DNA of 64,000 bases from Ferrimonas balearica DSM 9799 (GTDB taxonomy: Bacteria > Pseudomonadota > Gammaproteobacteria > Enterobacterales > Shewanellaceae). Below are positions 26,145-33,850 of this stretch, in pieces. The position numbers and the translations under genes are program-made. The notes under the pieces are model-generated. The model was not told the origin of the DNA and ran no database searches. It was given only the letters and a program-made list of their open reading frames with translations. Each line of letters starts with the position of its first letter. Position 1 is the stretch's first letter. The stretch lies in NCBI RefSeq assembly GCF_000148645.1, contig NC_014541.1:434001-498000 (forward strand), in the 5' to 3' direction.

Positions 26145-26954
26145 ATGTTGGTGTTGGCGAAGATCCTCGCTGCGGTTATCGCCGTGGTGGGGTTGGCGTG
26201 GCTGGCGGAGCGGGTTGGTCCCCGTTGGGCCGGGGTGTTATCCGGTTTTCCGCTGGGCACCGCCATTGTCCTGCTGTTTTACGCTCTGGAGCAGGGGCCC
26301 GGGTTCGCGGCTCAGGCGGCGCCCTATGGCCTGCTTGGTCTGGCGGCCACCACCGGCTTCGCCCTGACCTTTACCCTGAGTGCAGCCCGCTTTGGCCGCC
26401 GCAGCCTGTGGCCGGTGCTGCTGGCACTGGCGGCGCTGTTTGGTCTGGCCAGCCTGTTCCAGCAACTGCCGCCGTTGGGGTGGTGGGGCGCGCTGGTGGC
26501 GCTGGCTGCGGCCCTGCTGGCCGTCGCCATCACCCGCCGCCTGCCGGATCCCCCCTTTGTGGCTGTGCGCAGTGGTTGGGGGCTGGTGTGGGCCCGTGCT
26601 GCGCTGGCGGCCGCACTGGTGGTGGCCATTACTGCCCTCGCCAATACGGTGCCACCGGCCTGGGCCGGGGTGATGGCGTCCTTTCCGATCACCCTGTTCC
26701 CGCTGATGTTGTTGCTGCAGCTGAGTTACGGCACGGCGCCGGTGCAGACCCTGACCCGCCATTACCCCTACGGAGCGGGCAGCCTGATCATCTACACCCT
26801 GGCTGTGGGTCTGGGCTATCCGGTGTTGGGCATTGGACTCGGCACGCTGGCCGCGTTTGCGTTGGCCGGGGTCTATCTGACGGGGTACTGGTGGCTGAGC
26901 CAGCGCGGCCAGCGTCGTCTGCAGGCCACGGCACAGCCGGTGCCGGATCAGTGA
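26145..26954 (+). CDS. Hypothetical inner membrane protein with internal duplication
   Basis: 269 residues, about eight hydrophobic segments, GC-rich and Ala/Leu-dominated. Two halves share a motif: WAGVLSGFPLGTAIVLLFYA (about residue 28) and WAGVMASFPITLFPLMLLLQ (about residue 172), suggesting a two-repeat transporter-like fold. Family not recognised. Its last 7 bp overlap convergently with the TetR gene. Confidence 0.7.
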   Translation: MLVLAKILAAVIAVVGLAWLAERVGPRWAGVLSGFPLGTAIVLLFYALEQGPGFAAQAAPYGLLGLAATTGFALTFTLSAARFGRRSLWPVLLALAALFGLASLFQQLPPLGWWGALVALAAALLAVAITRRLPDPPFVAVRSGWGLVWARAALAAALVVAITALANTVPPAWAGVMASFPITLFPLMLLLQLSYGTAPVQTLTRHYPYGAGSLIIYTLAVGLGYPVLGIGLGTLAAFALAGVYLTGYWWLSQRGQRRLQATAQPVPDQ

Positions 26955-27499
26955 GCGTCCGCTTCCCGTTGCAGCGCACGAGTCCAGAACGCCAGTGGCC
27001 CGTCGAGGTAGCTTAGGTCCAGCTTGCCCTGGCTGGTCTGCATGGCCAGGGCGTAGCCGTGCAGGTAATCCACCAGCAGATCGCGGCTGTCGTTCAGCAC
27101 CGGCTGAGGCAGTGCCAGCGGTTGCAGGGCCTGCTCATACCGGGCAATAAAGACCTGGGCCGGGCCACTGCCGTCCATACTGAGCAGCGTGTCCAGCAGG
27201 CCGGGGTGGGCCTGCAGCAGTGTCAGGTAGCTGAGGCACAGCGCCCGGATCTCCGTCCGCCAATCCGGCCCGGCAGGGCGGTGAATCGCCTCAATCAGTG
27301 CCAGACACACCGCTTCCAGCAGCGCCGCCTTATTGGGGAAGTAGTGGTAGATCGCCATGGGGTCCACCGACAGCGCCGCACTTAATGCTCTGATACTGGG
27401 TATTTTTCCCTGCTCAGCCAACAGAGCTCTGGCGCATTCCACAATGCGCTCAGCATTGAGCTGGCTGGGCCGCCCCCGTTTTGCCGTCTTGACAGTCAT
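26948..27499 (-). CDS. TetR/AcrR family transcriptional regulator
   Basis: 183 residues. The N-terminal helix-turn-helix is visible as IVECARALLAEQGKIPSIRALSAALSVDPMAIYHYFPNKAALLEAV (residues about 18-63). The C-terminal ligand domain is variable. It is divergent from a DHFR-like reductase, with a perfect palindrome between them, so it probably represses that gene and itself. Ligand unknown. Confidence 0.9.
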   Translation of the reverse strand: MTVKTAKRGRPSQLNAERIVECARALLAEQGKIPSIRALSAALSVDPMAIYHYFPNKAALLEAVCLALIEAIHRPAGPDWRTEIRALCLSYLTLLQAHPGLLDTLLSMDGSGPAQVFIARYEQALQPLALPQPVLNDSRDLLVDYLHGYALAMQTSQGKLDLSYLDGPLAFWTRALQREADAH

Positions 27500-27526
27500 C
27501 CTCTGTGCTCGCTACGATCCAATAAT

Positions 27527-27539
27527 TCTACAGTGTAGA
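27527..27539. promoter_or_regulatory. Palindromic operator between tetR-type gene and DHFR-like gene
   Basis: TCTACA-G-TGTAGA is a perfect 13-bp palindrome within the 99-bp divergent promoter region and overlaps a TAGAAT -10-like element on the minus strand. It is the obvious binding site for the adjacent TetR-family protein. Confidence 0.6.
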
Positions 27540-27598
27540 GTAATTCTTTCAGCCAGCCTCGGCAAGGCCGGTTGGGGTGGGCGTTTACAGGAGCCGTC

Positions 27599-28147
27599 AT
27601 GAGTAATGTTGTTTATATCGCCACCAGCCTGGATGGCTTTATTGCTGACCGCGATGGGGGGCTGGACTGGCTGCACAGCGTGCCGAATCCGCAAGGTGAC
27701 GACCTCGGTTTCGCGGCGTTTCTGGCGGGCATCGATGCGCTGCTGATGGGACGCAATACCTATCAGAGCATCCTCGACTTTAACCTCGATCTGCCCAGCC
27801 AGTGGCCCTACCCGAAGCCGGTGTATGTGGTGGGGTCATCGCCCATCACCATCCCCGATGCGCTGGAGGGTAAGGTGTTTGCCCTGGCCCCGGCTGAGCC
27901 GGCCGAGATGATGGCCACACTGGCCCAAATGGGCCACCGCCACCTCTATCTGGATGGGGGCAATACCATCCAGCGCTTTATGGCACAGGGGCTGGTGGAT
28001 GAGCTTATCATCAGCCAGATCCCGGTGGTGCTGGGTGGAGGGGTGCCACTGTTCGGTGCGCTGCCAACCATGCAGAGCTATGAACTGGTCAGCAGTGAAG
28101 TGATGCTGGGCGCGATGGTGAAGTCGCACTACCGTCGGATTCGCTGA
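27599..28147 (+). CDS. Dihydrofolate reductase family protein (RibD C-terminal-like)
   Basis: 182 residues from the ATG at 27599 (GGAG upstream). The pattern VYIATSLDGFIADRDGGLDWL, LLMGRNTYQSI and HLYLDGGNTIQRFMAQGLVDELIISQIPVVLGGG is typical of the YyaP/YwjB-like DHFR/RibD-C family of NADPH-dependent reductases. Substrate unknown; it is divergently paired with a TetR regulator, suggesting induction by a small molecule. Confidence 0.87.
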   Translation: MSNVVYIATSLDGFIADRDGGLDWLHSVPNPQGDDLGFAAFLAGIDALLMGRNTYQSILDFNLDLPSQWPYPKPVYVVGSSPITIPDALEGKVFALAPAEPAEMMATLAQMGHRHLYLDGGNTIQRFMAQGLVDELIISQIPVVLGGGVPLFGALPTMQSYELVSSEVMLGAMVKSHYRRIR

Positions 28148-28169
28148 CCCGGCTCGACGCCGGGGCATA

Positions 28170-28201
28170 AAAAAACCGCGCTAAGGCGCGGTTTTCTTTT
28201 T
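28170..28201. terminator. Bidirectional terminator (DHFR-like / OmpA lipoprotein)
   Basis: AAAAAACCGCGC-TAAG-GCGCGGTTTTCTTTTTT between convergent genes. Confidence 0.88.
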
Positions 28202-28212
28202 TCGGGGGCGCG

Positions 28213-28872
28213 TCAGGTGCGCGGGGTCAGCACAATTTCCACCCGGCGGTTTTCGGCGCGGCCCGCTTCGCTCTGGTTACTGGCGATGGGACGATCCGGA
28301 CCGGCACCGTAGGTGCTCATGCGGGTGGCACTGATGCTCTGGCGCAGCAGTTCGCTGGCCACGGCTTCGGCGCGTTCGCGGGAGAGGCGCATATTGAGGT
28401 CACGGCCGCCGGTGCTGTCGGTGTGGCCGGTGATCTGCAGGTTGGTCTCGTCGAACTCGCTGACCACCATAGCAACGCCGGAGAGGGCGTTGATGGCGGG
28501 CATCTTGAGGCGATCACTGCCAACATCAAAGGTCAGGCTGTTGGGCATCACCAGCTGGATATGGTCGCCGTCGCGTTTAACGGAAACGCCGGTTCCGGCC
28601 AGCTTTTCACGCAGAGCGGCTTCCTGACGATCCATGTAGTGGCCGATGCCACCACCCACCGCGGCACCGGAAGCGGCGCCGATCAGGATGCCTTTGCCCC
28701 GGTCGCTTTTGGAGGAGCTGGCGGCGCCAATCAGGGCACCGCTGACCGCACCAATCAGGGCGCCGGAGGTCGCGTTAGAGGTTTTCTGTTCGCCGGTATA
28801 GGGGTCGGTACTGGCACAGCCACCGAGTACCAGGGCTGCTGCGGCGAGGGCAGAGATCATGGGGGTGCGCAT
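28213..28872 (-). CDS. OmpA family lipoprotein with glycine-zipper domain (YiaD-like)
   Basis: 219 residues from the ATG at 28872 (AAGGAG 8 bp upstream). Lipobox LVLGGC (Cys about residue 19); a glycine-zipper region (GALIGAVSGALIGAASS, GKGILIGAASGAAVGGGIG); then a C-terminal OmpA peptidoglycan-binding domain with ITGHTDSTGGRDLNMRLSRERA and AENRRVEIVL. It should link the outer membrane to peptidoglycan. Confidence 0.92.
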   Translation of the reverse strand: MRTPMISALAAAALVLGGCASTDPYTGEQKTSNATSGALIGAVSGALIGAASSSKSDRGKGILIGAASGAAVGGGIGHYMDRQEAALREKLAGTGVSVKRDGDHIQLVMPNSLTFDVGSDRLKMPAINALSGVAMVVSEFDETNLQITGHTDSTGGRDLNMRLSRERAEAVASELLRQSISATRMSTYGAGPDRPIASNQSEAGRAENRRVEIVLTPRT

Positions 28873-28975
28873 CGAAACCACTCCTTAGGATACAAACAAC
28901 GCGTTAATCAAAAATGTCCCACAGTGTGCCGTGTGGTGGCTGAACCCACCATGACTGATGACGGAAGCGGGGGAA

Positions 28976-29003
28976 CAAAAAAGGGCGTCACAGGACGCCC
29001 TTT
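28976..29003 (-). terminator. Terminator downstream of rraB
   Basis: On the minus strand: AAAGGGCGTCC-TGT-GACGCCCTTTTTTG. It ends the S4-rraB transcript 15 bp after the rraB stop. Confidence 0.8.
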
Positions 29004-29017
29004 GTCAGGGGTGAACC

Positions 29018-29359
29018 TTATTCTTCTTCGTCTTCCGGTTCAAGCATGCCCCAGCCGTCGGTTTTACCTTTAAACGGCTTGGCCAGCTCGGCCAGACGGG
29101 CTTCGATGGCACCGATGGCTTCGTACTCCGGCACCATCTCCTGTTGCAGGCGCAGTTCCCACTGGCCGGTATCTTCGGACAGGTTGAGGAACACACCGGC
29201 ACCCGGAAACGCTTCGGTCACGGCTTCGGCGGTCAGTTGGCCCTGCTTCTCGCTGCCAAACACCACGTAGAAGTCCAGCATGTAGGGCTGGGTCAGGTCG
29301 ATGCCTTCTTGCTGCATCAGGGACAGCAGTTCGCCATTGGCGTCGTTAGGGAAAGCCAT
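29018..29359 (-). CDS. rraB: Ribonuclease E inhibitor RraB family protein
   Basis: 113 residues with the RraB pattern: DANGELLSLMQQEGIDL near the N-terminus, DFYVVFGSEKQ, and GWGMLEPEDEEE, a highly acidic tail, at the end. RraB binds RNase E and modulates degradosome activity. AAGGAT lies before the ATG. It lies 10 bp behind the S4-domain gene and is probably co-transcribed with it. Confidence 0.87.
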   Translation of the reverse strand: MAFPNDANGELLSLMQQEGIDLTQPYMLDFYVVFGSEKQGQLTAEAVTEAFPGAGVFLNLSEDTGQWELRLQQEMVPEYEAIGAIEARLAELAKPFKGKTDGWGMLEPEDEEE

Positions 29360-29369
29360 GATTGAATCC

Positions 29370-29666
29370 TTAAAATTTTAAACTGGGGCGGCGCTTGGGT
29401 TTGGCCGGTTTGCTGGCCTCGTCCACCTGGGGGGCCGGCTTAGCGCTGGCCTGAATCAGTACGGCCTCTTCGCCGAAAATCACGTTGTCGCCGGGGACCA
29501 GTTTACGGCGCTTGCGGGTTTCCACTTCGTGGTTCACCAGCACCTCGCCCTCGGCGATCAGCATCTTGGCTTCACTGCCCGAACCTACCCAGCCCTCGAT
29601 TTTGAGCACTTTGTAGAGCTCGATAAAGTCGTCACCGGGGTGAAGTTCCAGAACAGAAGTAGACAT
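29370..29666 (-). CDS. S4 domain RNA-binding protein (YbcJ-like)
   Basis: 98 residues. The S4 fold is recognised in FIELYKVLKIEGWVGSGSEAKMLIAEGEVLVNHEVETRKRRKLVPGDNV (residues about 13-62), as in YbcJ-type proteins. The C-terminal tail is Lys/Pro-rich (KPAKPKRRPSLKF). Binds structured RNA; the pairing with rraB suggests a shared RNA-metabolism link, which is inference. Confidence 0.87.
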   Translation of the reverse strand: MSTSVLELHPGDDFIELYKVLKIEGWVGSGSEAKMLIAEGEVLVNHEVETRKRRKLVPGDNVIFGEEAVLIQASAKPAPQVDEASKPAKPKRRPSLKF

Positions 29667-29731
29667 AACAGCGTTCTCTAAGAGCGTCAGATGGCGGGAT
29701 TATAGCGAGTTTTCGCCCCCCGTTCGAAGGG

Positions 29732-29755
29732 GAAAAACAGGGGGCCGGAGCCCCC
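29732..29755 (-). terminator. Terminator of the giant esterase gene
   Basis: On the minus strand GGGGGC-TCCG-GCCCCC is followed by TGTTTTTCC, 12 bp after the stop. Confidence 0.7.
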
Positions 29756-29767
29756 ACGTTCACTCCA

Positions 29768-32700
29768 CTACCAGAGTTGTGGGTCGGCGGGGTCCGCATC
29801 GCTGTTATTGCCGACCCCATCGCCGTCGGAGTCGTACTGCTCGCTGTCGTCGCTGGGGAAGTCATCGCGGTGGTCCGGCACGCCGTCAACGTCACTGTCG
29901 ACCCAGCTCTGCGGTGCCGCTTCGAGGGCCAGCAGGCTCTGCATCCGTTCGGCGATCCGCTGGTGCACCTCGGCGGCCAGATGGAAGTCATCCCAGAACA
30001 GGTAGCCACGGCAGTCGGCCACCGGGGCATCACTGCTGCCGCTGACCGGCTCACGATCCTCACAGGGCACCGACAACTCGCTGATGCCGTAATCGGACGG
30101 GTTCGCTGCGATGGCGTCGGCCCAGTCAAACACCTCGAACTCGACCACGCGCAAACTGCCCTGGCGGGCCTGCAGCATCAGCTGCAATTGGGCATTGAAG
30201 GTCAGGCTGCGCAGCCGGTGGGCGGCCACATCGCTGCCGGTGACGGCGGGCCACAGCCCGACATCCAGCAGGTTGGGCACCATCACGTAGCGGGCGCCTG
30301 CCTGCTCCAGAGTGTCCAGTATGGTGGCGAGGTCGTTGATGGCGGCACTGAGGCTTCGGGGGCTGCTGTCATCGCCGTAGTAGACGTCATTGAATCCCCC
30401 CCAGAGCACGTAAAGGGCATCGGCATCGGCCACCGCCGGGTCACCCAGCAGCTGCAACAGCTGGCCGGGGTCGCCACCGCGCCCGTTGATGATCTGCGAG
30501 GTGGTGGCGCCGGAGCGGGACACATTGTCGATGGCGATGCCCAGCGCTTCGGCGAGGCGGGTGGCGTAGATGTCGCCGTTGCTCTCAAACCGCTCGCCGT
30601 AGCTGTTGCCCATCACCTGCAGGCTGGAGAAGCTGGCGGGCAGTGGCGGGGCGTTGTCCGGGTCGAACGGGTAGGGATCGCAGGGATCGCCGAGCCCATC
30701 ATTGTCACTGTCGACCTGATCGCTGTTGGCCACCAGCGGACAGTTATCCTCGCCCAGCGGAATGCCGTCGTTGTCGGCGTCCAGATCGTCGCTGCGGTAG
30801 ACCAGCAGCCAGCGCTGGTTGTCATTGCCAAAGTCCTGCCACTGAATGATGTCGGATTCGTAGGCGTGGGAGTCCACCACCTTGTCGCCGCTGCCGGTAC
30901 CGGTGTAGAGCGCCCATTGGGTGCCCTCATCAATGGCGATAAAACGTTGGCTGGCGCGGCCATCACAGGGCGTCTGCACCAGAGTGGCGCCGTTAGCATC
31001 GCTGCCGCCGGCCACGTCCAGGCACTGTCCGGAATGGCCGAACATCAGGGTAAAGCCGTTATCCAGCCCCGTTACCGGCACAAAGCTCAGCACCTGTTCA
31101 CTGCGCTGCTCGATACAACCCGCCGGGGCCACATTGGCGCCGCTGCTGGTGCTGGCGGCGGTGACGGCGATGCACAGACCGGTGCGCTGGTTCTGCAGCT
31201 GGGCGGTCCAGCTGCTGTCCGGTGGGGCAGGGCCATCGGGCTCGGAATCGCACACGTCGCCAAGGCCGTCACCGTCCCGGTCGGACTGGTCGGCATTGGC
31301 GTCGTTCGGGCAGTTATCGATGTGGCCGGAGACGCCGTCGCCGTCGCTGTCATTGTTGGCATCGAGCGGGAAGGGGTCGCCGTTGTCGCCCTGACCGTCA
31401 CCGTCGCTGTCGACCCACTCGCTGCCATCGTCAGGAAAAGCGTCGTCATTGGCACCGAAACCATCGCCATCACTGTCATTGTCCGGGTCGAAGGGGAAGG
31501 GATCACTGTTGTCGCCCAGGCCATCGTCATCGCTGTCGGCCCACTCGCCGGGATCATCCGGGAAGCGGTCCTGATCATCGGGGATACCGTCACCATCGCG
31601 GTCGTCGCCCTGGCTCAATCGCTCCAGCAGCCAGCGCTGGTTGTCCTTACCGAGGTCTTTCCACTGGATGATGTCGGACTCGCGGGCGTGGGAATCCACT
31701 ACCTTGGTGCCGTCACCGGTGCCGGTGTAGATCACCCAACGGGTGCCTTCGTCGATGGCGCGGAACTGCTGGCTGGCACGGCCATCACAAGGGCTCTGCA
31801 CCAGGGTGGCGCCGTTATCCGGGCTGCCGCCCGCCACATCGAGGCATTGGCCGGAGTGGGCAAACTGCAGGGTGTAGCGACCGGTATTGCTGTCGAGGCT
31901 GACAAAGTTGAGCGCCTGCTCCGGGTTCTGCGCATTGCAGTCGTCAGGCGCCACGTTGGCTCCCGCTTGCTGGCTGGCTCCCGTCACCGCCACACACAAT
32001 CCGGTGCGCTGGTTGCGCAGCTGGGCGCTGAAATCCGCTTCCGGTTCGGCCGGGCCATCCGGCTCCGGGTCGCAAACGTCCCCCAGCCCATCGTTGTCGC
32101 GGTCGGATTGGTCGGCGTTGGCGTCGTTGGGGCAGTTGTCGATGTGGCCGCTGATGCCATCGCCGTCACGGTCGTTATTGGGGTCGAGCGGGAAGGGGTC
32201 GCCATTGTCGCCCTGGCCATCGCTGTCGCTGTCGAGCCACTCGTTAGGATCGTCGGGGAAGGCGTCATCATTGGCACCGAAGCCATCGCCATCGATGTCA
32301 TTGTCCGGATCAGACGGGAAGGGATCGCTGTTGTCACCGAGGCCATCCCCATCGCTGTCGGCCCATTCGTCGGGGTCGTCCGGGAAGGGGTCGAGGGTGT
32401 CGGGCACGCCATCGCCGTCCCGGTCCGGATCCTGGCTGACCAGCTGCAGGCGCCAGCGCTGGTTGTCTTTGCCCAGGTCTTTCCACTGGATGATGTCGGA
32501 CTCACGGGCATGGGAGTCCACCACCTTGCTGCCGTCTCCGGTGCCGGTATAGAGCACCCACTGGCTGCCCTCATCAAGGGCACGGAAACGTTGGCTGGCC
32601 CGGTCATCGCAGGGGGTCTGTATCAGCGTGGCGCCGTTGTCCGGGCTGCCTCCCGCCACGTCGAGGCACTGGCCTGAGTGGGCAAAGGCCAGGGTATAGC

Positions 32701-33769
32701 CGTCATCCAGCCCGGCAATGGCGACAAAGTTGAGGGTTTGCTCGGGCTGTTGATCGATGCAGGTGGCCGGGGCGACATTGGCTCCGGCGTTGCTGCTGCC
32801 CAGCTCAACGGCAATGCATTGGCCGGTGCGCTGGTTGATCAGTTGGGCACTGAACTGGGCGTCGGGCTGAACCGGGCCATCGGGCTCGGGATCGCAGAGA
32901 TCGCCAAGGCCGTCATTGTCCCGATCGGACTGATCGGCGTTGGCATCATCCGGACAGTTATCGATGTGGCCGGAGACGCCATCACCGTCACTGTCATTGC
33001 TGGCATCGAGGGGGAAGGGGTCGCCATTGTCGCCCTGTCCGTCGCCGTCGCTGTCGAGCCACTCGTTGGGGTCGTCGGGGAAGGCGTCGTCGTTGACACC
33101 AAAGCCATCGCCGTCACTGTCGTTGTCCGGGTCGAGGGGGAAGGGATCGCTGTTGTCGCCGAGGTTATCACCGTCACTGTCTGCCCATTCGTTGGGGTCA
33201 TCGGGGAAGGCATCGTTATCGTCAGCCACCCCGTCGCCGTCACGATCCTGGCCCTCACTAACGTTGAGCAGTGTCCAGCGTTGGTTGTCATTGCCGAAGT
33301 CCTGCCACTGGATGATGTCCGCTTCGTACGCGTGGGAGTCCACCACTTTGTCGCCGCTGCCGGTACCGGTGTAGATCACCCACTGGCTGCCCTCGTTGAT
33401 GGCGCGAAACTGTTGGCTGATGCGGCCATCGCAGGGGGTTTGTATCAGGCTGGCGCCGTTGGCATCACTGCCGCCACTGACGTCGAGGCACTGGCCGGAG
33501 TGGGAAAAGGAGAGGGTATAGGTGTCAGCCAGTGTGGCGACCGGCGTAAAAGCGAGGGTTTGTTCCGGTTGCAGGGCGATGCAGTCGGTGGGCACCACGT
33601 TGGCACCGGACTGGCCGCTGGCTTGTGCCACCGCCACACACAGAGCGGTGCGCTGGTTTTGCAGTTGGGCATTAAAAGGGGCGGAAATGCCGTGACTTAA
33701 GGGGACCAGCCAGAGACTGGTCAGGATCACGGGTAACGGCAGTGCGCGTCCTGTCGCGTGGTACGGCAT
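29768..33769 (-). CDS. Secreted multidomain protein: 4x (ricin-like + thrombospondin-3 repeats) and C-terminal SGNH esterase
   Basis: 1333 residues from the ATG at 33769 (GGAG 10 bp upstream; an upstream ATG at 33787 lacks a site). A signal peptide (LPLPVILTSLWLVPLSHG) is followed by four copies of a beta-trefoil-like unit (NQRT..LC.AV, HSGQCLDV.GGS, QTPCDGR.SQ.F, DNQRW). Each is followed by Asp-rich type-3 thrombospondin repeats (DSDGDG.GDN.DPFPLD). Near residue 1095 an SGNH/GDSL hydrolase starts: block I GNSYGERF (Asn where Asp is usual, Ser kept), block III GGFNDV, block V WDDFHLAAEVH. A final TSP3 stretch ends the protein. Probably a Ca-stabilised, carbohydrate-binding extracellular lipase or esterase. 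Confidence 0.88.
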   Translation of the reverse strand: MPYHATGRALPLPVILTSLWLVPLSHGISAPFNAQLQNQRTALCVAVAQASGQSGANVVPTDCIALQPEQTLAFTPVATLADTYTLSFSHSGQCLDVSGGSDANGASLIQTPCDGRISQQFRAINEGSQWVIYTGTGSGDKVVDSHAYEADIIQWQDFGNDNQRWTLLNVSEGQDRDGDGVADDNDAFPDDPNEWADSDGDNLGDNSDPFPLDPDNDSDGDGFGVNDDAFPDDPNEWLDSDGDGQGDNGDPFPLDASNDSDGDGVSGHIDNCPDDANADQSDRDNDGLGDLCDPEPDGPVQPDAQFSAQLINQRTGQCIAVELGSSNAGANVAPATCIDQQPEQTLNFVAIAGLDDGYTLAFAHSGQCLDVAGGSPDNGATLIQTPCDDRASQRFRALDEGSQWVLYTGTGDGSKVVDSHARESDIIQWKDLGKDNQRWRLQLVSQDPDRDGDGVPDTLDPFPDDPDEWADSDGDGLGDNSDPFPSDPDNDIDGDGFGANDDAFPDDPNEWLDSDSDGQGDNGDPFPLDPNNDRDGDGISGHIDNCPNDANADQSDRDNDGLGDVCDPEPDGPAEPEADFSAQLRNQRTGLCVAVTGASQQAGANVAPDDCNAQNPEQALNFVSLDSNTGRYTLQFAHSGQCLDVAGGSPDNGATLVQSPCDGRASQQFRAIDEGTRWVIYTGTGDGTKVVDSHARESDIIQWKDLGKDNQRWLLERLSQGDDRDGDGIPDDQDRFPDDPGEWADSDDDGLGDNSDPFPFDPDNDSDGDGFGANDDAFPDDGSEWVDSDGDGQGDNGDPFPLDANNDSDGDGVSGHIDNCPNDANADQSDRDGDGLGDVCDSEPDGPAPPDSSWTAQLQNQRTGLCIAVTAASTSSGANVAPAGCIEQRSEQVLSFVPVTGLDNGFTLMFGHSGQCLDVAGGSDANGATLVQTPCDGRASQRFIAIDEGTQWALYTGTGSGDKVVDSHAYESDIIQWQDFGNDNQRWLLVYRSDDLDADNDGIPLGEDNCPLVANSDQVDSDNDGLGDPCDPYPFDPDNAPPLPASFSSLQVMGNSYGERFESNGDIYATRLAEALGIAIDNVSRSGATTSQIINGRGGDPGQLLQLLGDPAVADADALYVLWGGFNDVYYGDDSSPRSLSAAINDLATILDTLEQAGARYVMVPNLLDVGLWPAVTGSDVAAHRLRSLTFNAQLQLMLQARQGSLRVVEFEVFDWADAIAANPSDYGISELSVPCEDREPVSGSSDAPVADCRGYLFWDDFHLAAEVHQRIAERMQSLLALEAAPQSWVDSDVDGVPDHRDDFPSDDSEQYDSDGDGVGNNSDADPADPQLW
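30660..33665 (-). repeat. Four tandem coding repeats of about 822 bp
   Basis: The landmark encoding NQRTG/NQRTA recurs near 33650, 32830, 32008 and 31184, a constant period of about 822 bp (274 residues). Each unit encodes one ricin-like domain plus one TSP3 block. The steady period and high similarity indicate duplication within the gene. Confidence 0.8.
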
Positions 33770-33850
33770 GGCGATGATGCTCCGCATTCTGAATGGGATT
33801 CAGAGCGTGCAAGTATAGAAGCCTGCTGGGATTTGGCGTTGTGGCTGGGG

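Noticed and set aside
29777-33700. Very long plus-strand open frames (966 and 340 codons) opposite the giant esterase gene
   Set aside because: They are the antisense of Asp-rich repeats (GAC/GAT codons read back as Val/Ile-rich); no signal, domain or ribosome-binding site, and the minus-strand product has clear domains.
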